Below, piece after piece: positions 1 to 8,713 of a DNA stretch of 64,000 nt (its first letter is position 1; each line of letters opens with the position of its first letter). Under the pieces are notes generated by a model. It had not been told where the DNA came from. It ran no database searches and saw only the letters and a program-made list of their open reading frames with translations. The position numbers were made by a program, and so were the translations under genes. The DNA comes from Verrucomicrobia bacterium S94 (GTDB taxonomy: Bacteria > Verrucomicrobiota > Kiritimatiellia > Kiritimatiellales > Pontiellaceae), in the NCBI GenBank assembly GCA_004299845.1, contig CP036201.1:3658001-3722000 (forward strand). Direction: 5' to 3'.

Positions 1-767
1 GGGCAGAGCGTTATTTTGAGCGGATTGAAAAAGCCGGCAGCAGTGTGTCGCAATCCGATAAGGATCAGGCTGAAGCGCTGAAACTGCAGGCAATGGCCAA
101 CCTGAAACAAGCCGAAGCCAATCTAACTGTGGCCCGGCTGGATCTTGAATATTCGGAAATCCGTGCCCCGATCGATGGGCGCATTGGGGCGGCACTGGTT
201 ACAAAGGGTAACTATATTGATCCCATGATGGGTGAGACGCTGGCAACCATTGTTCAGCTGGATCCGGTCCGCGTAGTTTTTTCGGTCACTGACCGGGCTT
301 ATCTTCAGTATCGCGAACGCGTCACTGCGGGCTCCACTGATGAACTGGTCGCTCGGGTTCGTCTGCCGACCGGAACAGAACTTCCCGCCATCGGAAAAAA
401 GGATTTTGATGATAATACCATGAATGAGCGTACTGGAACGATGACTGTGCGTTATCTGTTTGATAATCCGGATGAACTGCTGGTGCCTGGGGGATATGTT
501 TCCATTCTCGTCGGTCCGGCGGACCGGCCGGCGGGTATTCGTATTCCGCAACAGGCGATTCTGGTCGACCAGGAGGGGCCCTATGTTCTGACTGCAGATA
601 AAGAGGGCACAATCGGGGTTGCACGCGTTACGCTCGGTGAACCGGTTGAAAAGGATTATGTGATTACGTCGGGGTTGAAGTCCGGTGACCGTGTGGTGGT
701 AGACGGTGTGCAGAAAGTACAGCCGGGAGCTTCCGCAACCGTTACGCTTATGGAGGCGGCACAATGA
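1..767 (+). CDS. RND efflux periplasmic adaptor subunit, 5' end outside window
   Basis: Membrane-fusion (HlyD/AcrA-type) adaptor that links an inner-membrane RND pump to an outer-membrane channel. The reading frame is already open at base 3, so the gene starts before the window; the internal GTG at 45 is not a convincing start. Visible are the end of the alpha-helical hairpin (QAEALKLQ...NLKQAEANL), the lipoyl half-motif with RAPIDGRIG, and beta-barrel and membrane-proximal domains toward the C-terminus. The stop overlaps the start of the pump gene by 4 bases (ATGA), so the two are translationally coupled. The family is clear; the substrate is unknown. Confidence 0.93.
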   Translation, partial: AERYFERIEKAGSSVSQSDKDQAEALKLQAMANLKQAEANLTVARLDLEYSEIRAPIDGRIGAALVTKGNYIDPMMGETLATIVQLDPVRVVFSVTDRAYLQYRERVTAGSTDELVARVRLPTGTELPAIGKKDFDDNTMNERTGTMTVRYLFDNPDELLVPGGYVSILVGPADRPAGIRIPQQAILVDQEGPYVLTADKEGTIGVARVTLGEPVEKDYVITSGLKSGDRVVVDGVQKVQPGASATVTLMEAAQ

Positions 768-3700
768 TTTCCCGGGTATTCATTGAACGCCCGCGACTGG
801 CGGGAGTGATTTCCATTGTGCTGATGCTGGCAGGGATTCTTTCGATTTCGTCGCTGCCCATTGCTCAGTATCCGCAGGTGACGCCGCCGCAGATTGTGGT
901 GCGTGCCATGTACCCCGGTGCCAGCGCGGAAGTGCTGGCGGCCACGGTGGCGGGGCCGATTGAAGATGCGGTGAACGGCGTACAGGATATGATTTATATG
1001 TCGTCCTCCTCGGACAACGCCGGTATGTATACGCTGACGGTTACCTTTGAAGTGGGGACGGATCAGGATATGGCCCAGGTGAAGGTGCAGAACCGCGTGG
1101 CCCAGGCCGAACCGCTGCTGCCGACCGAGGTGGTGCAGCAGGGCGTGACGGTGGAGACTGAATCATCGGATTTTCTCGGTTTCATTGTTGTCCGTTCACC
1201 GGACGGCAGTAGGGATGATCTGTTTCTGAGCGACTATGCCTATAAAATTATCCAGCCGTCGCTGGAGCGTATCCGCGGCGTGAGCCGTGCACAGGTCTGG
1301 GGTCCGAAATACAGCATGCGCGTCTGGATGGATGCAGACCGTCTGTCGGCACTGGGGATCAGCCCGGATGAAGTGACATCCGCAATCCGCAGCCAGAATA
1401 TCCAGGCCTCGATCGGTTCAATCGGAGCTTCGCCGGATGATGGCACGGCGCAGATTTCCTACACGCTGAACACGGAAGGTCGTCTGAATGATCCGGCTGA
1501 TTTTGAAAACATTGTCATCCGTGCAGAAGAAAACGGTGCGGTCGTTTATCTGAAGGATGTTGCCACCGTGGAGAAAGGAGCGGACAGCTATCTGTTTGCT
1601 TCCAAATACAATGGTCGCAATGCTGTGGCACTGGGGTTGACCCGTACACCCGGTTCTAATGCGCTGGATACCATGTATGAGGTGCAGTCCGAGCTGGAGC
1701 AGATGCGCAGCACGGCACCGGACGGTCTGGAAATGATCCTGCCTTATGATGCCACCGAGTTTGTCCGGACCAGTATTCGTGAAATTGTGATCACACTGCT
1801 GCTGACCTTCTTCCTCGTGGTGGTGGTCTGTTATGTCTTTCTGCAGGACTGGCGTGCGACGCTGATTCCGGCCATCACCATTCCGGTATCGCTCTGTGCG
1901 ACCTTTCTGGTACTGGCGGTGCTTGGATACAGCATCAACACCCTGACGCTGTTCGGGCTGGTGCTGGCCATCGGACTGGTGGTGGATGATGCTATTGTGG
2001 TAGTCGAACGCGTGCTGGAAATTATGGAGAGTGAAGGGCTCGATCACAAAACGGCAACTATAAAAGCTATGGAGCAGGTGAGCGGTGCGGTGATCGCCAC
2101 CACGCTGGTACTGCTGTCCATCTTTGTGCCGATCGGTTTTATGTCGGGCATTACCGGAAAGATCTATCAGCAGTTTGCCGTCGCCATTTCCGCCGCCGTG
2201 TTTTTCTCCACTGTCAATGCGCTGACGCTCAGCCCGGCGCTCTGTGCCGTCATGCTCAAAGTCATTAAACCGAAAAAGCACGGTCCACTGCGCTGGTTCA
2301 ATACCGGGCTGAGGCGTGCGCGCAGTATTTATGTGGCGGGCACAATCAGTCTGGCCCGCCGTCTGCTCATTACCGGATTTATGCTGCTGTGTGTTTTCGG
2401 GGTGTCTTACGGACTTTATAAAATGACACCGGCGTCGTTTCTGCCTGATGAAGATGCGGGCATTATCTTCGGTATGGCGCAGTTGCCGGAAGGAGCAACC
2501 CGGGCGCGTACGGAAGCACTGCTGGATGAAGTATTGACCCCGCTTCGGGATGAAAAGGGAATCAGTTATATCATTCAGGTGACCGGTTTCAGTATGATGG
2601 GCGGTTCCGGCGAAAATGTAGCCTTTTTCATGTTCGGTCTGGATAACTGGTCCCAACGCATGGAGCCGGAACTTCATGTGACCGCGCTGCAGCAGAAACT
2701 GCAGGCCCGTCTTGCTACGGTGTCCGGCGCCGAGCTCAATCTGTTCGTGCCGCCGGCCATTATGGGGCTGGGAAACAGCGGAGGGCTTGACATCCGCCTG
2801 CAGTCCCTGCAGGACAACGATCCACAGAAACTGCAGGCGGTACTCAACAGCTTCCTGATGGAAATCAACATGGCCCCGGAAATCATGTTCGCTTTCAGCG
2901 GATATTCGGCCAATACACCGCACATTCATCTGGAGGTTGACCGGGTAAAAGCCGCTCTGCTGAATGTGGAAATCAGTTCCATCTTCAGTGCACTGCAGAC
3001 CTATCTCGGCTCCATGTATGTGAACGATGTCAACTTCGACGGACAGGTGAACCAGACCATTATTCAGGCGGACTGGCCGTTCCGTAAAAACGTGGATTCA
3101 CTCGACCGCATTCATGTGAAAAGCCGAACCGGGGATATGGTTCCTCTGGGCAGTCTGGTGAAACTCGATACCACGCTCGCCCCGCGGAATATCGAACGCT
3201 ATAACAAATTCACGGCGGCAACCATCAATGCGTTCGCTCTGCCCTTTGTCAGCAGCGGTGCCGCAATGGATGCGGTCAGCGAGATCGGCAGAAAAGTTCT
3301 TCCGGAGGGGTACACCTTTGAATGGTCGAACCTGAGTTATCATGAATCGCGCGCCGCCGACAGTACCAACGTGCTGCTGCTGATGGCCGTTATTTTTGGT
3401 TACCTCTTCCTCGTGGCGCAGTACGAAAGCTGGACTACACCGTTGCCGGTGATCCTTTCCACGGTTGTGGCGGTTGCCGGTGCGTTGGCAGGGCTGTTTC
3501 TGATGAAGATGCCGCTGAGTATCTATGCCCAGCTCGGACTGATTCTGCTGATCGGTCTGGCCAGTAAAAATGCCATTCTGATTGTCGAGTTTTCCAAGAC
3601 GCGGCGGGAGGAGGGGCTCTCCATTCTGGAAGCTGCGGCCGATGGAGCGGGGCAGCGCTACCGCGCTGTGCTGATGACCGCCTTCACCTTTATTCTCGGG

Positions 3701-3892
3701 GTGCTGCCCATGATGTTTGCTGATGGCGCCGGATCCGCCAGCCGCCGGGCTATCGGCACCACGGTATTTACCGGAATGATTGCGGCAACGGTCTTCGGCA
3801 TTGTGCTGGTTCCCGCGCTCTTTGTGCTCTTCATGACCCTGCGTGAAAAGACTCACGCCCTCCGCACCCGCGGAAAGGAAGAGGAGGAGTAG
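764..3892 (+). CDS. RND multidrug efflux permease (AcrB/HAE1 type)
   Basis: Proton-driven inner-membrane trimeric pump exporting hydrophobic or amphiphilic compounds. At 1042 residues it has the usual length of AcrB/MexB. The N-terminus ([15 protein letters not shown]) carries TM1. The paired aspartates of the proton relay in TM4 are residues 408-409 ([11 protein letters not shown]), and the TM10 lysine is near residue 935 (ASKNAIL). Two large periplasmic loops are present. It is coupled to the adaptor by a 4-base overlap. No outer-membrane TolC-like gene follows; one may lie upstream or elsewhere. The drug specificity cannot be read from sequence. Confidence 0.95.
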   Translation: MISRVFIERPRLAGVISIVLMLAGILSISSLPIAQYPQVTPPQIVVRAMYPGASAEVLAATVAGPIEDAVNGVQDMIYMSSSSDNAGMYTLTVTFEVGTDQDMAQVKVQNRVAQAEPLLPTEVVQQGVTVETESSDFLGFIVVRSPDGSRDDLFLSDYAYKIIQPSLERIRGVSRAQVWGPKYSMRVWMDADRLSALGISPDEVTSAIRSQNIQASIGSIGASPDDGTAQISYTLNTEGRLNDPADFENIVIRAEENGAVVYLKDVATVEKGADSYLFASKYNGRNAVALGLTRTPGSNALDTMYEVQSELEQMRSTAPDGLEMILPYDATEFVRTSIREIVITLLLTFFLVVVVCYVFLQDWRATLIPAITIPVSLCATFLVLAVLGYSINTLTLFGLVLAIGLVVDDAIVVVERVLEIMESEGLDHKTATIKAMEQVSGAVIATTLVLLSIFVPIGFMSGITGKIYQQFAVAISAAVFFSTVNALTLSPALCAVMLKVIKPKKHGPLRWFNTGLRRARSIYVAGTISLARRLLITGFMLLCVFGVSYGLYKMTPASFLPDEDAGIIFGMAQLPEGATRARTEALLDEVLTPLRDEKGISYIIQVTGFSMMGGSGENVAFFMFGLDNWSQRMEPELHVTALQQKLQARLATVSGAELNLFVPPAIMGLGNSGGLDIRLQSLQDNDPQKLQAVLNSFLMEINMAPEIMFAFSGYSANTPHIHLEVDRVKAALLNVEISSIFSALQTYLGSMYVNDVNFDGQVNQTIIQADWPFRKNVDSLDRIHVKSRTGDMVPLGSLVKLDTTLAPRNIERYNKFTAATINAFALPFVSSGAAMDAVSEIGRKVLPEGYTFEWSNLSYHESRAADSTNVLLLMAVIFGYLFLVAQYESWTTPLPVILSTVVAVAGALAGLFLMKMPLSIYAQLGLILLIGLASKNAILIVEFSKTRREEGLSILEAAADGAGQRYRAVLMTAFTFILGVLPMMFADGAGSASRRAIGTTVFTGMIAATVFGIVLVPALFVLFMTLREKTHALRTRGKEEEE

Positions 3893-4000
3893 GGGGCTTC
3901 AGCCACTGATAAACACGGAATTAAACCGATTAATTTCTATCCGTGTGAATCTGTGTTTTTCCGTGGCGACATGTGATTTCAGCAGGAGTATTATGCAGAA
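3893..4000. repeat. dispersed 'cacgga' inverted-repeat element
   Basis: The gap holds an imperfect inverted repeat: AAACACGGA followed by AACCGAT pairs roughly with ATCCGTGTGAATCTGTGTTT downstream. The words 'cacgga' and 'cacagatt' are the same vocabulary that builds the tandem array at 39.3-41.3 kb and the short stretch at 6140-6170. It could form a hairpin and act as a terminator after the efflux operon, but there is no clean T-run. Confidence 0.5.
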
Positions 4001-4372
4001 ATGAATTCAGAACGTTGTCCATGTGGAAGCGGCGAGTCGTACAGCGCATGCTGCGGGCGCTTTATTTCCGGCGCTGAAAAAGCGCAGACCGCCGAGCAGC
4101 TGATGCGCTCGCGCTATTCCGCCTACGTGAAAAAAGACGTCGACTATCTCGTCCGCACCACACTCCCGAAATCGCGCACGCCGGATTTGGCGCAGAATAT
4201 TACCGAATGGATGAATGCGGCGGAATGGATCCGCCTGCTGATCATCCGCGCCGAAGAAACCACCGTCGATTTTGTGGCGCAGTACCGGCTGAACGGATCC
4301 GAGCAGCAGCACCGCGAACACTCCGTCTTTAAAAAAGAAAACGGCGAATGGTTCTACGTCGGCGAAGCCTGA
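4001..4372 (+). CDS. YchJ-like (UPF0225) protein with SEC-C zinc motif
   Basis: Small soluble protein of 123 residues. It opens with a SEC-C zinc-binding motif, CPCGSGESYSACC (residues 7-19), the same type that ends SecA. This is followed by the family region 'AEQLMRSRYSAYVKKDVDYLVRT' and an NTF2-like fold ending in 'NGEWFYVGEA'. The length and order match the YchJ family. Molecular function is not established; the motif suggests a metal- or ribosome-associated role. It stands alone on the plus strand with no partner gene. Confidence 0.88.
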   Translation: MNSERCPCGSGESYSACCGRFISGAEKAQTAEQLMRSRYSAYVKKDVDYLVRTTLPKSRTPDLAQNITEWMNAAEWIRLLIIRAEETTVDFVAQYRLNGSEQQHREHSVFKKENGEWFYVGEA

Positions 4373-4796
4373 CCCCGCCGCCGTACCGCAGGCATCTTTC
4401 CGGTCAAGTATGCTGCGTTGAAGCAGACCGGAAAAGGGTCGGTCCGGATTGGCACGACGTTAAGAATATTCGAATGGGCTTTCCCTTCGGGAGTGCAGAC
4501 GAGCCGTCTGCGGTACAGGTTTGTATCGCAGGCCGCCGGCCTGCCAAGCACGCTGGCAACGAACATGGGCATGGGCAACGCATGGCTGAAAGAACAAGGG
4601 GTGATCAGCCTCCCGAAGCGTAGCGCAGATAATTTTCGTAGGAAATAGTGACCGAAGAGAGCGGTTCACGAACAATGGTCTCGGATGCACTATCCAAGGT
4701 GATTTTATCGGATGGTGCCTTGCGAACCGCCGGATGCGGACCCGCATGTCCGGTGGTGTGGGGAGGAGAAGCTAGTCACTCCTCTTTACCCGATTT
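4373..4796 (+). mobile_element. group II intron 3' remnant (end of maturase ORF plus domains V and VI)
   Basis: This gene-free stretch ends in a group II intron 3' end. Domain V is at about 4725-4758 (ACCGCCGGATGCGG paired to CCGCATGTCCGGTGG), a domain VI stem is at about 4758-4790, and the terminal sequence resembles CTTTACCCGAT. Upstream, frame +2 at 4541-4648 reads LATNMGMGNAWLKEQGVISL, which resembles the C-terminus of intron reverse transcriptase/maturases. The rest of the maturase and domains I-IV are missing, so this is a dead fragment. The left boundary is uncertain. The 3' junction lies at the stop codon of the next minus-strand gene. Confidence 0.75.
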
Positions 4797-5085
4797 AGCT
4801 CCATATTTTTTTGAAAGTGATTCCTATAATGATTGCAGTAATTATTCCCACAATTACTCCGGCTGTGATTTTTCCTGTTTTACTTCCTAAATATGCATGT
4901 CCAAAACAAATCCCTAATATGGAAACAGTCCAGATGAGAATGATTTGTAGATATTCGGATGACCACTGAAATTGTTTTCCATCTCGTAGAATCATGATTG
5001 CAGATCTTATTCCTGCGATGACGAGAATGATGATTGCGTTTCGCAGTGCGACATGAAATGGGGCTTGGATTTTTGTGTTGTCCAT
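4795..5085 (-). CDS. small membrane protein of unknown function
   Basis: A 96-residue protein with three likely membrane segments, around residues 15-33 (AIIILVIAGIRSAIMIL), 47-66 (IILIWTVSILGICFGHAYL) and 70-90 (GKITAGVIVGIITAIIIGI). I do not recognise a family. The stop codon abuts the 3' end of the group II intron remnant, so the C-terminus may originally have been longer. Base composition is more AT-rich than the efflux genes to the left, in keeping with the accessory region. An alternative start lies a few codons upstream in another frame. Confidence 0.5.
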   Translation of the reverse strand: MDNTKIQAPFHVALRNAIIILVIAGIRSAIMILRDGKQFQWSSEYLQIILIWTVSILGICFGHAYLGSKTGKITAGVIVGIITAIIIGITFKKIWS

Positions 5086-5192
5086 TTTGCTTATTTATCA
5101 AGAGCTAACGTTAATCCTGACCCGCTTGGGAATCCAACTTTGACCGAATCGACCGGCGTTGTCCCAGTAGGCTCAATGTTTTGGTTGGAAAA

Positions 5193-5507
5193 TTATTTAT
5201 CTTTGTTTCGTCTATCTAACAGAAATGGCTGAAGCAATCTCTCTGCACGCATGACCTGTAGAATGTATGCAATATCATCTTCGACCCGATAAAAAATTCT
5301 ACATGGGGGAATTACGATTTCACGGTATGGAGTGCGGGGTAGTTCCTTGGGGCGTTTCCCTGAGTTTGGGTAGATAGTTAGCCGCTCAACTCTGTCGAAA
5401 ATCTTTTGGACATAATTTGATGCTGCCGTAGGATTATCTAGGGCGATGTATTCTGCACCTTCATCTAAACCTAAGAGGGCAGGTTCTGTCCAAATTAGAT
5501 CAGCCAT
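5193..5507 (-). CDS. RelE/ParE-family toxin
   Basis: A 104-residue toxin of the RelE/ParE superfamily. Members either cut ribosome-bound mRNA (RelE) or poison gyrase (ParE). Family features seen are 'A..GLDEGAEYIALDNPTAASNYVQKIFDRVERL' (two helices), 'PNSGKRPKELPRTPYREIVIPPCRIFYRVEDD' and a C-terminal strand 'AYILQVMRAERL'. The RIFYRV strand and the terminal R favour the ParE/RelE fold, but I cannot decide between mRNA and gyrase as target. The gene follows its antitoxin with a 13-base overlap. Confidence 0.88.
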   Translation of the reverse strand: MADLIWTEPALLGLDEGAEYIALDNPTAASNYVQKIFDRVERLTIYPNSGKRPKELPRTPYREIVIPPCRIFYRVEDDIAYILQVMRAERLLQPFLLDRRNKDK

Positions 5508-5752
5508 TTTTTCATCTTCTTTTTGGCTTCATCCTGTGTGTAGGTTCTGCCTTCAAGAATGGCTCGTTCCCCCCTGGCGATCCTTTCAAGGATTTTCATC
5601 CGATCCTGCATGAACTCATAGGAGTCAACATCAACAAGGTATGCTGATGGTTTTCCGTGTTCAGTAATCAAAACGGGTTCGCCGGAACTATGGAGATCGG
5701 ACAGGATCTGTGTCGCTTGTCTTTTTAATGTGGTCACTAATTCTGTTTTCAT
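5495..5752 (-). CDS. Phd/YefM-family antitoxin
   Basis: An 85-residue antitoxin. The N-terminal DNA-binding part carries the family pattern 'TLKRQATQILSDLHSSGEPVLITEHGKPSAYLVDVDSYE', and the C-terminal half ('RIARGERAILEGRTYTQDEAKKKMKKWL') would wrap and neutralise the toxin. It is the first gene of a two-gene operon and overlaps the toxin by 13 bases. The start has no obvious Shine-Dalgarno sequence. Paired TGATACT repeats directly upstream are a plausible autoregulatory operator. Confidence 0.9.
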   Translation of the reverse strand: MKTELVTTLKRQATQILSDLHSSGEPVLITEHGKPSAYLVDVDSYEFMQDRMKILERIARGERAILEGRTYTQDEAKKKMKKWLI

Positions 5753-5760
5753 AGTCGAAA

Positions 5761-5778
5761 TGATACTTTAGTGATACT
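5761..5778. promoter_or_regulatory. candidate toxin-antitoxin operator (TGATACT direct repeat)
   Basis: TGATACT occurs twice, at 5761-5767 and 5772-5778, with an 11-base period (one helical turn). The pair lies just upstream of the Phd-like antitoxin start at 5752. Phd/YefM antitoxins repress their own promoters by binding repeats in this position, so this is a likely operator; binding is inferred. Confidence 0.5.
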
Positions 5779-5787
5779 CTGTGCTCA

Positions 5788-6141
5788 ATGATTATGTTTA
5801 GGTTTCCAAATGTAATCGGATTGGCTTTTCATGATATGAAGCCGGCGGTGCTGTATGGAAAAGTGTCTGCGTATCTGAACCGAACAGTGGAGGCTGTCCG
5901 GAAAATCCTCAAGAAGTACGATCTGAAAAAGGGAGAGGTTATTGCTCCTTCATTGATTCCCTCAAAGTCCGGAGACAAAAAGAAAACCGACCGGTGCGAT
6001 GCGCGGAAGCTGGCGGAGTTTCTGCGGTTCGGACACCTGACCCCGGTGCATATTCCCGATCTCGACGACGAGGTGATCCGCGATGTTTTCCGGGGCCGTA
6101 CCGGTGCCGCGCAGGGTCTTGCGCGCACGAGAAAATTATGA
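5788..6141 (+). pseudogene. truncated IS110-family transposase
   Basis: The middle of this frame reads 'VIAPSLIPSKSGDKKKTDRCDARKLAEFLRFGHLTPVHIPD', matching the N-terminal DEDD nuclease region of IS110 transposases (typical form '[20 protein letters not shown]'). It continues in frame into 'DEVIRDVFRGRTGAAQGLARTRKL' and is then cut off by a 'cacgga' repeat beginning near 6143. The usual 330-400 residue protein is reduced to 117 and the serine-rich C-terminal catalytic part is gone. The first 35 residues match the family poorly. It is non-functional. Confidence 0.78.
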
Positions 6142-6420
6142 ACCACGGAATACACGAAATACACGGAAAGGAAAGACAGGCGGTTCATGGGTAGGGCTGG
6201 TTCGCCGAAGCTTTCGACCCTCCAGTCATTGGAACTTTCCAAGCTCTGGAAAATGTAGGCCACGTCCCCGACGTGGCGGGCGGCAGAGCGGACGCACCAC
6301 TCCGGAGGCCATTCAGTACCGCACCCTCGATCGCCAGCTTTGGGGCTGATAACGAAATAATAGGACTGACACCTGCCCTGAAATAATAGGACTGACACCT
6401 GCCCTGACACCTGCCCTTTT
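6142..6420. repeat. gene-free repeat patch with hairpins
   Basis: No gene is visible. Contents in order: a 'cacggaatacacgaaatacacgga' repeat at about 6143-6170; the palindrome-like TTCCAAGCTCTGGAA at 6237-6251; a perfect 8-bp hairpin GCCACGTC-CCC-GACGTGGC at 6259-6277; and two direct copies of 'aataataggactgacacctg' between about 6354 and 6404 followed by a third 'gacacctgccc'. The last motif resembles sequences found beside REP-associated transposases, but no such gene is here. Confidence 0.6.
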
Positions 6421-6717
6421 TTATGCAACAGCGAGTTGGTGAACTTCTTTATGGATTTTGTCGGAAATGGTATCTTCTGCAACATCAAGATCGTAATCCA
6501 TCTGGAGACCCAGCCAGAAAGATGCTGAATTCCCAAAATAGACCGAAAGACGCAAGGCTGTATCAGCGGTTACGCTTCTTTTTCCGTGGACAATTTCATT
6601 CACCCGGCGTGGAGAAACTCCCAGATCACGACCTAATTTATTTTGACTGATTCCCATAGGTTTAAGGAATTCTTCGTTCAGGATTTCTCCCGGATGTACT
6701 GGAGCAATTTTTTTCAT
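6421..6717 (-). CDS. HigA-family XRE antitoxin
   Basis: Helix-turn-helix antitoxin of 98 residues. It has the family N-terminus 'KKIAPVHPGEILNEEFLKPMGISQNKLGRDLGVSPRRVNEIVHGKRSVTADTALRLSVYFG' and then the HigA-typical 'SASFWLGLQMDYDLDVAED'. The start at 6717 is chosen because AGGAGGTGA ends 8 bases upstream, inside the preceding gene. A GTG at 6729 would lie within that ribosome site. It starts one base after the stop of the RES-domain gene. No HigB toxin is present; the RES protein takes the toxin position. Confidence 0.88.
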   Translation of the reverse strand: MKKIAPVHPGEILNEEFLKPMGISQNKLGRDLGVSPRRVNEIVHGKRSVTADTALRLSVYFGNSASFWLGLQMDYDLDVAEDTISDKIHKEVHQLAVA

Positions 6718-6718
6718 T

Positions 6719-7579
6719 TTAAAAGTCACCTCCTAATTCATTACAGGGAAACCAATATAATCCATCCTCTTTTATTTCCGCTTTGAAGTCTGACTTAATA
6801 ACCATTTTCATCATATTGAACAGAGGCTGCTTTGAAGCAGAAATATTAGATTTAGCTACTGATTTCTTATCGACCATTTTTGCTATTCGAACAGAGTCAA
6901 TTTCAAGTTTAGAGCGAGCTACGTTAGGTTTAAGAGCTATATTTAAATCATTTACTGAATGAACGGATGGATATAGCCAGCCATCGATATCATCGTCATC
7001 AAACCAAGTTCGGGTCATAGATGCTGAAATCCGATGAAGAAATTCAGTTCCTTTCCCGACGGGTTTCAGAAACTCTGAACGAATAAAGTCGCGTAAGATT
7101 AGATGTGAAATGAAGCTTTGATCATCAAACAATTTCCTCCCAGATATAGAGGTGTTTTTGTCAGATAAAACTACAGTTCGAAGGTTCAAAGGAGTTCTCT
7201 GTTTATATTTAATCAAGTAAACAGGTTCGTCCGGTTTTACTTTCAACTCTTCAAATGGGGTTTTTAATTTGAGGGACGTATATAGAACGGGATTTTTTTC
7301 AGCATTACATCGCCCCATTGGAGTCTTATCTACAGGAGGTTCCCATAGCTCAGACTCTGACTTGAGAAGGTAATCCATTGATCTGATTCGCCACAAGCAA
7401 GGCACAGTCTTTCGTTTTGTCGTTAAAACGTATTCGCCAAGCGAATCAAGAAATGAGACGAGATTGGCATCAATTTCTACATCGCTCAGTTTTCTTAAAT
7501 CATATGAACGCCATTCTTCAATACACCTCAAAATATGGGCGGGAGAGGGCAAATTTAAATGTTCGTTGTTATTACTCAT
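6719..7579 (-). CDS. RES-domain protein, probable toxin
   Basis: A 286-residue protein with the RES-domain layout. An arginine strand 'CLWRIRSMDY' lies near residue 65. 'GRCNAEKNPVLYTSLKLKTPFEEL' near residue 90 matches the family 'GRFN..G.P.LYLA....A..E'. A later serine region reads 'DIDGWLYPSV' (family 'dG..YpS'). Known RES toxins (MbcT, ParT) consume NAD+ or ADP-ribosylate a host enzyme and are paired with Xre antitoxins. It sits between an Mrr-like nuclease gene, overlapping it by 8 bases, and a HigA antitoxin 1 base downstream. Enzymatic activity is inferred. Confidence 0.7.
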   Translation of the reverse strand: MSNNNEHLNLPSPAHILRCIEEWRSYDLRKLSDVEIDANLVSFLDSLGEYVLTTKRKTVPCLWRIRSMDYLLKSESELWEPPVDKTPMGRCNAEKNPVLYTSLKLKTPFEELKVKPDEPVYLIKYKQRTPLNLRTVVLSDKNTSISGRKLFDDQSFISHLILRDFIRSEFLKPVGKGTEFLHRISASMTRTWFDDDDIDGWLYPSVHSVNDLNIALKPNVARSKLEIDSVRIAKMVDKKSVAKSNISASKQPLFNMMKMVIKSDFKAEIKEDGLYWFPCNELGGDF

Positions 7580-8341
7580 CTGGAGAGGTAACAGTTAGGC
7601 CTGCAAGGTCGTCATGATGGCCCTGGCTGTCGGCAAACTCAATTGCAGACTGGTGGGGCTACCACAGCACATGCATTTGCTTCATAAAATGCTTCACCTG
7701 CGTATGCTTCTTGAACGGCTTTGTTTCCAACTGGCTTTGAATATTTTTCACATTGAATTGCTAAACGAAAATCATCTTTCTCCGCAACAATATCAATACC
7801 TTGATCTCCTGACCCTTGGGTCACTACTGCAACCCAACCATTATCATTAAGGATATCAGTGACAAAGTATTCATACTCTTCTGGCGTTATGTCATCTGAA
7901 TATTCAGAAGTTGATTCCTCTTCGTAGTTAGTCTGAACATCGACTACACCATCAAGTACACTTAGAAGCCCTTGGTGAATTTGTTCTTCTTCAATCGCGT
8001 AGCCATTATCGAAAAATGTGCGTTCTCCTGTGAAAAGTCGATAATTCGCGAGAGAAGCAATCGCTTGTATTTCAAGGTCATTGAGTTCATTTTGCAGGAG
8101 CTGTTGATAGAAATATTCTAGCTCCTTGAACCATTCATCCTTGTAGGGAACCCCATAATCATCAACACAAACCAACCGTTGCTTTTTCTTACTATAAAGT
8201 TGGCAGGTGAGGAAGAGCAATGTCTGTTGCTTTGCTCGTTAGGGCTGAGAATTCTTTTTCATAGGTGCTGAAGCAAATATCTTGGGATAACCCTGAGCTA
8301 TTGCTTTGGGGTGAATTTGTAAGCCAATCTAAAAATCCCAT
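7572..8341 (-). CDS. Mrr-type restriction endonuclease-like protein (two apparent one-base indels)
   Basis: The start at 8341 (MGFLDWLTNS) has GGAAGA just upstream. This frame runs to 'DIALPHLPT', then the frame changes at AAA 8196-8198 into 'YSKKKQRLVCVDDYG...'. It changes again at GGGG 7655-7658 into 'QSAIEFADSQGHHDDLAGL' and stops at 7572. Removing one base at each run gives a single protein of about 255 residues. The C-terminal Mrr domain is clear: 'NGWVAVVTQGSGDQGIDIVA...LAIQCEKYSKPVGNKAVQEAYAGEAF'. The usual QCK catalytic lysine position reads QCE. The corrected stop overlaps the RES start (ATGAGTAA), supporting a genuine intact operon. Confidence 0.72.
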
Positions 8342-8651
8342 TGCTCTTCCTTATTTATTATGTCCAACAGTGTGTTGAATTGCATGTTGTTATGCACTGC
8401 ATATACCGATTCTGTTTATTCCCCTATCAGCCCGTGCAGTGTGCTGTAAAACGAGTTGTGAATGTTGCGATAAACTTTATGAGTATGCAGTTTGATTGTA
8501 AAGAAAATGAGGGCTGGGTCGGGCGGACGGGGTGGTGCGGGATTTGATCCACATTTCCAATGGTTGGAAGGTGGGGTGATCGCATCGCGTTTATAGATCC
8601 GGAAAAACGGTTGGTTTATAAATCGCGCGGTGCGTGGTCTGATTCGCTTGA
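8342..8651. repeat. intergenic region with dispersed repeat copy 1
   Basis: No gene is supported. Bases 8466-8569 match 16438-16535: the core 'aaactttatg.gtatg.agtt' and 'tgtaaagaaaatga.gg' are nearly identical, and both copies end in a TTCCAA...GGAA palindrome. Here the palindrome is the perfect TTCCAATGGTTGGAA at 8555-8569. The copy lies about 125 bases upstream of the Mrr-like gene and on the opposite strand. Confidence 0.6.
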
Positions 8652-8690
8652 AAAAAGAACCGCCCCGTCATCGAGCGCTGAGGGGGCGGG
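8652..8690 (-). terminator. Rho-independent terminator reading leftward
   Basis: CCGCCCC at 8660-8666 pairs with GGGGCGG within 8682-8689. On the minus strand the stem is followed by TTCTTTTTTC. It could end minus-strand transcripts coming from the arsR cluster, which stops at 9037, about 350 bases away. Confidence 0.6.
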
Positions 8691-8713
8691 TAAATTGACG
8701 CTGTTGGCGTCAT

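Noticed and set aside
1418-2929. 503-codon open frame on the minus strand inside the RND pump gene
   Set aside because: It is the antisense shadow of a strong AcrB-type gene; its translation is His/Gln/Arg-rich without recognisable motifs.
5101-5186. Possible integron attC site between two small minus-strand genes
   Set aside because: There is imperfect pairing (CTTGGGA..CAAC with GTTGTCCCAG), but no matching RYYYAAC and GTTRRRY core sites and no integrase in the window.
6142-6420. REP-associated transposase element suggested by 'ggactgacacct' repeats
   Set aside because: No transposase gene is present, and the copies are too few and too close together to call an element.
8341-8547. 68-codon plus ORF sharing 'CKENEGW' with one at 16365-16547
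   Set aside because: The shared peptide comes from a repeated DNA element; neither ORF has a family or a ribosome site.
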